DNA of 64,000 nt from Archangium violaceum (GTDB lineage Bacteria > Myxococcota > Myxococcia > Myxococcales > Myxococcaceae), in the NCBI RefSeq assembly GCF_016859125.1, contig NZ_CP069338.1:496001-560000 (forward strand). Direction: 5' to 3'. The translations under genes were made by a program, and so were the position numbers. Shown in pieces: positions 55,693 through 64,000 of the stretch. Each line of letters opens with the position of its first letter. Within the stretch, counting starts at the first letter, position 1. A model generated the notes under the pieces. It saw only the letters and a list, made by a program, of their open reading frames with translations. It ran no database searches and was not told the DNA's origin.

Positions 55693-56088
55693 ATGGATGT
55701 CAACGAGGTCATCGACAGGGCTCGCGACGCCTTCAACGTCCGGCGCGTCTTCGGAGAACCCATCCAGCAGGGCGAGGTGACGCTGGTTCCCGCGGCCTGG
55801 GTGAGCGGCGGAGGGGGTGGAGGCGGCGGCGAAGGCACCGCGCCCGAGGGAGCGGAGAACGCCGGGGGGACTGGCAAGGGCTACGGCAGCGGCTTCGGCC
55901 TGCGCGCCCGGCCGGCCGGGGCCTTCGTCCTGCGCAACGGGAAGGTGAGCTGGATGCCTGCGGTGGACGTCAACCGCATCATCCTCGGCGCCCAGGTCCT
56001 GATGGGCATCTTCCTGCTGACGATCGGCCGGAAGCTCGCGCGCCGCCTGCTCGAGGAGAAACCCCTCCGCAAGCGGCTCGCGAGGTGA
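55693..56088 (+). CDS. GerW/YtfJ-family sporulation-related protein
   Basis: ATG 55693 gives 131 residues. The N-terminal DRARDAFNVRRVFGEPIQQG, the central VTLVPAAWVSGGGGGGGGE, GYGSGFGLRARPAGAFVLRN and the terminal WMPAVDVNRI followed by a membrane-like helix are typical of GerW (YtfJ) proteins. Members are widespread and associated with spores in Bacillus. In this organism a link to development is only conjecture. The gene stands alone, divergent from yceI by 280 bp. Confidence 0.85.
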   Translation: MDVNEVIDRARDAFNVRRVFGEPIQQGEVTLVPAAWVSGGGGGGGGEGTAPEGAENAGGTGKGYGSGFGLRARPAGAFVLRNGKVSWMPAVDVNRIILGAQVLMGIFLLTIGRKLARRLLEEKPLRKRLAR

Positions 56089-56123
56089 GGCACCGGAGCC
56101 TGGGCGCCCCGTCGCTCAGCGCT

Positions 56124-56324
56124 TCATGCCCCGGGTCGGGCTCGGGCGGATGCCGTGGGACGCATCCCCGAGCTGCCCGGAGTCGTGCACCCCCAGGTCA
56201 GCAGCGTGTTGTCCCGGAGCAGCGCCAGGGTGTGGTGGTGGCCCGCGGAGATGGCCACCCCGTCGGCGATCCCCGATGAACACCCGGCGCATGCAGACAA
56301 GTCCGACATCCATGCAACTCCCAC
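56124..56324 (-). pseudogene. Remnant of an RCC1-repeat protein
   Basis: The minus-strand frame contains IADGVAISAGHHHTLALLRD and NTLLTWGCTTPGSSG, which is one RCC1-type repeat with its GxxHTLAL core, preceded by WMSDLSACAGCSSG. RCC1-repeat proteins need about seven such blades, and the frame has no plausible start of its own. It is therefore the tail of a decayed gene, convergent with the GerW-like gene. Identification rests on one repeat. Confidence 0.55.
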
Positions 56325-56375
56325 CGGGGCAGGGGCGGTGCACAACGCGTCGAGTGTGACTAGGGTGGCGCCCTC

Positions 56376-56753
56376 ATGAATGTCGATCCCGCTCGCCGGC
56401 AGGCCGCACTGGAGGCGCTCTCCCTGGATGATGACGCACTGCTCCGCGCGTGCGAGGTGGAGTACTTCATCGCCTCCGGCCCGGGGGGTCAGCACCGCAA
56501 CACCACGGCCAGTGGCGTACGGTTGACCCACCCCCCGACCGGGTTGTCCGTCACCGGCACCGAGCGCCGCAGCCAATCCCAGAACAAGGGCGCCGCGCTC
56601 GAGCGCCTGCGCGAGGGCCTGAAGGCTCTCACCTACGTCCCCAAGAAGCGCCACAAGACAAAGCCCACCAAGGGCTCCCAGCGGCGTCGTCTGGAAACCA
56701 AGAAGCGCGAGGGAGAGAAGAAGGCCCAGCGCAGCAAGAAGGGCCTCTGGTGA
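56376..56753 (+). CDS. GGQ release-factor-like protein (ArfB/YaeJ-type)
   Basis: The 125-residue protein carries the peptidyl-tRNA hydrolysis motif [11 protein letters not shown] near residue 33, with [20 protein letters not shown] following, and a C-terminal basic tail ([20 protein letters not shown], ending KKGLW). Lacking the codon-recognition domains of RF1/RF2, it resembles ArfB-type rescue factors that release stalled ribosomes. The basic tail would enter the empty mRNA channel. It starts at ATG 56376, about 50 bp from the RCC1 remnant. Its family is firm; its exact class is less so. Confidence 0.88.
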   Translation: MNVDPARRQAALEALSLDDDALLRACEVEYFIASGPGGQHRNTTASGVRLTHPPTGLSVTGTERRSQSQNKGAALERLREGLKALTYVPKKRHKTKPTKGSQRRRLETKKREGEKKAQRSKKGLW

Positions 56754-56926
56754 ATGGAGACGTGCCCGTGCCCCCCTCGAGGACGCCGAACGGTTGGCCC
56801 GCTACCGGGCCGCATGGGCTCGACTGAGGGAGGCGTAACCCGGCCTGTCGGGCCACGACGACAACGGCCCGGCGCGCCTCTCGGGGCACACCGGGCCGCT
56901 GTGGACTTCAATCACCCTCACCCCGG

Positions 56927-56947
56927 CCCTCTCCCGGAGGGAGAGGG
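56927..56947. repeat. Intergenic palindrome, copy 3
   Basis: CCCTCTCCC-GGA-GGGAGAGGG, the third copy, 18 bp beyond the acnA stop, with the same ACCCTCACCCCGG left flank as copy 2. It may terminate acnA transcripts. Confidence 0.8.
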
Positions 56948-56965
56948 AGGAGGGGTGGAGCTCGC

Positions 56966-59698
<2,733 letters not shown>

Positions 59699-60077
59699 TG
59701 TGAGTGCCGTCCTTCCTTCCGTCCGCTGAGGACCGATTTGCCGGAATCGGGAATCTGGAATCGAGGGTCTTCTAGGCGCGTCGAACGCCGCTTGCAAAGA
59801 GATCCTGCGGGGCAGATTCCAGGGGCGGACGGTTGGGGAAACTTCACAGACCGTCCGGGTTGGTTCACCACTCCTACATGGAGGGAACCCACTCGCGAGC
59901 GGCCCAGGCAGGCGACCTGGTGGAAATCCCGTCCTGACGGGTTTGTCACATCCCTCCGTCCACCAGGGCGCCCCTCCATGAGCACGGCAGCCGCTTCCGT
60001 TCAGACGTCTCCGACCTACAACTTCTTGATGCGCACCAGCCCTGCGCACGCTGCGCGTGGCCTTCTGAACCGTCCGG
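59699..60077. other. Intergenic region, 379 bp
   Basis: This spacer between the cyclic-nucleotide-binding gene and acnA (both minus strand) should contain the acnA promoter. A plus-strand frame from ATG 59978 ([20 protein letters not shown]) runs into the next gene antisense and is not convincing. I see no RNA gene or clear terminator. Confidence 0.5.
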
Positions 60078-61226
60078 CTACCGGTCCGCGAGCAGACGCG
60101 CCGTGCGCTGGAGACGCTCGGCGCCAATCTGCATCAGCGCGTCCCGCATGCCCGGTTGGTTGTAGATGTGGCGCTCGAAGGCCGACCGGTCCAGCCGCAG
60201 CAACACACACGGGACGTCCGCCCGCACCATGGCCGTCACCGGCTTGTCCAGCATGAGGGAGATCTCCCCGAACACATCGCCCTCGCGCAGCACCGGATAG
60301 GGCGACTCCCGTCCGTCCGGGTGCACGTGGTACGGGGTGCACCGGCCACGCAGCAGCAGGTAGAGGGCATCCCCCATCGTCCCGGCGGTGAGCAGCGTCG
60401 TCCCCGCCGGCACCCGATGGAGCTGGAACTCGCGAGCCAACAGCCGCCGCTGCTCGAAGCGCAGGGGCGAGAAGATGGGATGGGTGCGCAAGAGGTTGTC
60501 CGCCGCGCGCTTGCGGCAGAAGGCCTGCACCACCCGCTCCACCAACGGGTGCCGCTTGGAGAGCTCCGCCAGCCGCGCCCGCGTCAGCTCCAGCAGCACC
60601 GACGGCACCGAGGGCATCACGGTCGAGAACCGGGGCCCCTCGGTGATGAGCGCCATCTCCCCGAAGACCCAGCCGTCCACCACCGGCCCCTCCTGCGGTC
60701 CCCGGCCCTCCAGCAGCCGCATGACGTCGCCCCGCCCCTCCACCATGAAGAACATGGAGGCGCCCGGGTCTCCCTCGCGCATCACCGGCTGGCCGATCCC
60801 ATACACCCGGACGTCCACCGCCTCGAGCAGCGCCACGAACGCATCCCGGTACAGCATCGAGAAGATGGGCACCGCCACCGGGTCCTCCCGCTCCGGGAGC
60901 AGATCGAGCTCGGCGGAGACCGTGTCCCCCGTGCCCTCCAGGGGTGGTGTGGAGTAGCGCGCGTAGAGGTTCGCGATGAAGGCCTGTGTGCGTGTGTGCC
61001 GCGGATCGACCCGCAGCAACTCCTTGCACGCCACGATGGCACGCAGGAGCTGACTGCCCTGGGCCCAGGCCCTCGCGAGGGCCTCGTAGCCGGCGGCGGC
61101 GGCCTCGGTCTTCCCCTGTTGCTCGAGCTGCCGGAACTCGGCGACCGCCAGGTCCACCCGCCCACGGGCCGCCAGTTGTCCGGCCAGTTCCCGCTGCGAA
61201 AGATGCTTGTCCGATGCGTCAATCAT
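60078..61226 (-). CDS. Protein with two cyclic-nucleotide-binding domains
   Basis: The 382-residue protein opens with ~90 helical TPR-like residues ([40 protein letters not shown]). Two cNMP-binding-type domains follow, with [15 protein letters not shown] near residue 185 and [15 protein letters not shown] near residue 320. The first lacks a clear Arg after the Ala/Ser position, so ligand binding may be degenerate. No DNA-binding or catalytic domain is attached. It likely links nucleotide sensing to protein assembly, but no partner is evident nearby. Confidence 0.83.
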   Translation of the reverse strand: MIDASDKHLSQRELAGQLAARGRVDLAVAEFRQLEQQGKTEAAAAGYEALARAWAQGSQLLRAIVACKELLRVDPRHTRTQAFIANLYARYSTPPLEGTGDTVSAELDLLPEREDPVAVPIFSMLYRDAFVALLEAVDVRVYGIGQPVMREGDPGASMFFMVEGRGDVMRLLEGRGPQEGPVVDGWVFGEMALITEGPRFSTVMPSVPSVLLELTRARLAELSKRHPLVERVVQAFCRKRAADNLLRTHPIFSPLRFEQRRLLAREFQLHRVPAGTTLLTAGTMGDALYLLLRGRCTPYHVHPDGRESPYPVLREGDVFGEISLMLDKPVTAMVRADVPCVLLRLDRSAFERHIYNQPGMRDALMQIGAERLQRTARLLADR

Positions 61227-61285
61227 CCGTGCTCACGCTCACGAGCGCCGCACGCTACCACCCCCCCGAAGATTGCCCAGGGGGT

Positions 61286-63871
61286 TCAACGTACCGGGAG
61301 CTTCTGCCCGCCGGCCAGCGCCGGAGCGAACAGGTCTCCTACCTTGTCCAGACGTCGCAACACCGTAGCAAGAGTGAAACGTCGGGGGTCCAACCGTGGC
61401 GTCACCTCGGACCAGGCCAGGGGCGTGGACACCGGAGCGTGTGGCAGCGCACGCAGGGAGTACGGCGCCACCACCGTCTTGCCCCAGGCGTTCTGCTCGG
61501 CATCCAGGTACAGCCTGCCCTGGCGCCGCTCCTTGGAGCGTTCCGTGGTGGCCAGTGCCGGATGCTCCCGGGCGAGCACCTCGAAGCTCTCCAGCGCGAA
61601 CTCCCGCACCCGCGCGTAGGTATGGCCGGGGGCGAGCGGCACCAGCACATGCAGGCCCCGCTTGCCGGACGTCTTGGGCACGCTCGTCAGCTCCAGCTTC
61701 TCCAGGTGGCGCCGCAAGGCGGTGGCCAGCTGGATGAGGTCGTCGAAGGTGCCCCCCGGTCCGGGGTCGAGATCGAATACCACCCAGTCCGGCTCCTCCA
61801 GGCGCGGCACCCGGCTGGACCAGGTATGCAGCGTGAGGGCCGACTGGTTGGCGAGCCACGACAGTGACTCGGGCCGATCCACCACCACGTGGGTGAACGA
61901 GCGGGTCTCGTGGTGGATGCACACGGTGGTGAGCCAGTCCGGCGCGCCTCGCACTTCCTGGCGGAAGAAGCCGGGCGCGTCCACGCCCCGGGGCCACTGC
62001 TGGAGCGCGAGCGGACGGCCCTCGAGCGCCGGAACCATCAGGGGCGCCACGTCCCGGAAGTAGGCGAACACGTCCGCCTTGGTGAAGCCCGGCTCGGGGA
62101 AGAGCACCCGGTCGCCGTGGGTGAGCACCACGGGCGCCGCGCTGGGCGCAGCCGGGGTCTTCATCCGGGCCACGGCGGTCCGGCCCACGGCCCGCGTGCT
62201 CTTGCGAGCCTTGGTCCCCGTCCGCCGGTGGGGGCCTCGCGTGGCACGCACGGGCGTACTGCGCGGCTGTTCCCGTACGCACTCCTCGGGACGCTTGTCG
62301 GTGCGCAGCCCCTGGAAGGACGGGTGGCGCAGGCGGCCGTCCTCGGTCCACTCGGTGAAGGCCACCTGGGCCACGTAGCGGGGCTTCACCCAGAACGCCT
62401 CCTCGTTGTGCAGGGCGTCCCGCACGAGGGGGGCACCCTCCACCGGCGGCCTCTTCACCACGTCGCGCGACAGGAGCGTGCGCAGCTCGCGCCGCACCTT
62501 CGTGGAATAGCCCGTGCCCACCTTGCCCGCGTAGTGCCAGCTGTCGCCCTCACGCACCGCCACCAGCAGCGAGCCAAGCTCCGGCCGCTCGTTGGCCATG
62601 GGCGTGAAGCCCACGATGGCCACCTCCTGGTTGGCCTGCACCTTGAGCTTGAGCCAGTCGGCGCCGCGACCCGGGGTGTAGGGGCTGTCCACGCGCTTGG
62701 CCATGACCCCTTCCAGCCCGCGCCGCCTCGCCGCCGCCAGGGCCTTCTTCGCGCTGCCCTCCACCCGCTCGGCGAGCTCCAGCGGAGGCCTCCCGCGCGC
62801 GAGGAGCCGCTCGAGCCGCTCCCGGCGCTCATCCAACGGAAGGGAGCGCACGTCCTCCCCATCGAGCCACAGCACGTCGAAGATGACGAAGCGCTCCTCG
62901 GCCCCTTTTCCGAGCAACTGGAAGCGCGAGCGTCCCTGGGCATCCAGGGCGACGATCTCCCCATCCACCACCACCTCGTGCCCGCTCAGCGCCTCGAGCG
63001 CCCGGGCGATGGCCGGGAAGCGCGCGGACAGATCCTTCCCGCCCCGCGACTGGAGGGCGCTCCGCTCACCCTGAACGGCCGCGAGCGCGCGGAAGCCGTC
63101 GTACTTCACCTCGAAGCGCCAGTCGTTCCCCTCGGTGGCATCCACCTGGGCCAGCGTGGCCAGCATGGGTGCCCAGACCTTCTCGAGGAGCGCCTCGGGC
63201 GTACGGGCCCGCGCCTTGCGACGCGCGGGACGTTTGGCTCGCGTGGGCGGGGCGGCGGTACGACGGGTACGGCGGGGCCCCTGGGTGACGCGCTGGCCGG
63301 ACTTCACGGACTCGGGGCGCTCCTCCGTGACGTCGTAGCCGGGCCGCTCGGTGCCATCCTTGGCCTTGAAGCACAGCCACTGCGCCTTCTTCCCCACCGG
63401 GCGCGTGCGGATGAGGTGCCACCCACCCTTCAGCTTCTCTCCGTTCAGCGCCACGTGGAGACGTCCCCGCGCGAGCTGCTCGGAGGCCTGGCCCGGCGGC
63501 ACCGTGTCGAAGGTGCCCGACTCCCACAGGAGCGAATCCCCCGCCCCATAGGCGCCCTCGGGGATGTGGCCCTCGAAGGAGGCATAGGCCAGGGGGTGGT
63601 CCTCGGTCTGGACCGCGAGCCGCTTGTCGGCCGGGTCGTAGCTGGGGCCCTTGGGGATGGCCCAGCTCACGAGCACGCCGTCGATCTCCAGCCGCAGGTC
63701 ATAGTGCAGCCGGGTGGCATCGTGCTTGTGCACCACGAAGATCGGGCTGGAGCCATGACGTGAAGCCGTGGCCTCCGGCGCGGGCTCCGAAGTCAGGGAG
63801 AAGTCACGCCTGGCGCGGTACGTCCCCAAGCGCTCACGAGCGGAAGTCCTGGATCGTCTCGAGGTCGCCAT
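61286..63871 (-). CDS. ligD: Multidomain ATP-dependent DNA ligase LigD
   Basis: ATG 63871 gives 861 residues; an ATG at 63976 would add a low-complexity 35 residues. Domain order is phosphoesterase (HKHDATRLHYDLRLEIDG, WAIPKGPS), ligase (WRFEVKYDGFRAL with the AMP lysine, VVDGEIVALD, EGVMAKRVDSPYTPGRGADW), then polymerase (VVFDLDPGPGG metal site, TSGKRGLHVLVPL). A Lys/Arg-rich linker precedes the polymerase domain. LigD repairs double-strand breaks by end joining with Ku. A ku gene is not in this window. The order PE-LIG-POL is a known variant. Confidence 0.95.
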   Translation of the reverse strand: MATSRRSRTSARERLGTYRARRDFSLTSEPAPEATASRHGSSPIFVVHKHDATRLHYDLRLEIDGVLVSWAIPKGPSYDPADKRLAVQTEDHPLAYASFEGHIPEGAYGAGDSLLWESGTFDTVPPGQASEQLARGRLHVALNGEKLKGGWHLIRTRPVGKKAQWLCFKAKDGTERPGYDVTEERPESVKSGQRVTQGPRRTRRTAAPPTRAKRPARRKARARTPEALLEKVWAPMLATLAQVDATEGNDWRFEVKYDGFRALAAVQGERSALQSRGGKDLSARFPAIARALEALSGHEVVVDGEIVALDAQGRSRFQLLGKGAEERFVIFDVLWLDGEDVRSLPLDERRERLERLLARGRPPLELAERVEGSAKKALAAARRRGLEGVMAKRVDSPYTPGRGADWLKLKVQANQEVAIVGFTPMANERPELGSLLVAVREGDSWHYAGKVGTGYSTKVRRELRTLLSRDVVKRPPVEGAPLVRDALHNEEAFWVKPRYVAQVAFTEWTEDGRLRHPSFQGLRTDKRPEECVREQPRSTPVRATRGPHRRTGTKARKSTRAVGRTAVARMKTPAAPSAAPVVLTHGDRVLFPEPGFTKADVFAYFRDVAPLMVPALEGRPLALQQWPRGVDAPGFFRQEVRGAPDWLTTVCIHHETRSFTHVVVDRPESLSWLANQSALTLHTWSSRVPRLEEPDWVVFDLDPGPGGTFDDLIQLATALRRHLEKLELTSVPKTSGKRGLHVLVPLAPGHTYARVREFALESFEVLAREHPALATTERSKERRQGRLYLDAEQNAWGKTVVAPYSLRALPHAPVSTPLAWSEVTPRLDPRRFTLATVLRRLDKVGDLFAPALAGGQKLPVR

Positions 63872-64000
63872 CCCCTCAAGGGTCAGCACGCTCGGCCCGC
63901 CCGGCAAAAGCCTGACCGGGGGTCCTCCGCCGCCCGCTTCCTCTACCTCGATCGTCAAGCCGAGTGGAAGACCCATCAGGTCTTCCGCTCGCTTCCTACC

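Overview
The window is high-GC bacterial DNA with strong G/C preference at third codon positions. Its gene content points to a myxobacterium of the Cystobacterineae (Archangium, Cystobacter or Myxococcus-like): SitA/SitI-type polymorphic toxin lipoproteins with double-CXXCG immunity proteins, DUF2381-type secreted proteins, eukaryote-like protein kinases, and many secreted peptidases and lipoproteins. This assignment comes from recognised protein families, not from a database search.

Layout. 1-6077 (minus strand): the start of tex, then an operon-like run of M14 peptidase, TonB-dependent receptor and lipoprotein, with an AGCS sodium/amino-acid symporter diverging at 6118. 7501-10568: two tandem copies of a SitA6-like toxin plus its immunity gene. 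10653-15694: a DUF819 membrane protein translationally coupled to a dipeptide epimerase, an M20 lipoprotein peptidase and a C39-like lipoprotein. 15746-18991: a toxin/immunity island (DUF2169 fragment, frameshifted AHH nuclease toxin, Imm11-like and Imm49-like genes) bracketed by a duplicated ~130-bp segment. 19105-26704: M28 peptidase, GT22-like membrane protein, recA with a LexA-type box, a membrane protein and a Ser/Thr kinase. 26800-30636: cobalamin riboswitch, then class Ia ribonucleotide reductase nrdA-nrdB. 30790-34170: glmS and glmU (UDP-GlcNAc synthesis). 34204-43878: gamma-glutamyltransferase, metal-dependent hydrolases, a response regulator, a broken purU, an ABC exporter and small unknown genes. 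44089-52346: an accessory zone with a DUF2381-like gene, a wrecked SitA5-like toxin with an intact DUF2019 gene, a VWA protein, an HDAC-like deacetylase, and a second toxin remnant with a putative immunity gene. 52604-64000: thiaminase-I-like lipoprotein, pirin, YceI, GerW-like protein, GGQ release-factor-like protein, acnA, a double cyclic-nucleotide-binding protein and a three-domain LigD.

The housekeeping genes (tex, recA, nrdAB, glmSU, acnA) are intact and conventional. Interspersed are at least four separate toxin/immunity loci within 45 kb, at different stages of duplication and decay: two intact tandem pairs, one frameshifted toxin with two immunity genes, one internally deleted toxin with its immunity gene kept, and one toxin tail with a kept neighbour. 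This matches what is known of myxobacterial kin-discrimination loci, where immunity genes outlive their toxins. The most interesting regulatory element is the B12 riboswitch before a B12-independent ribonucleotide reductase.
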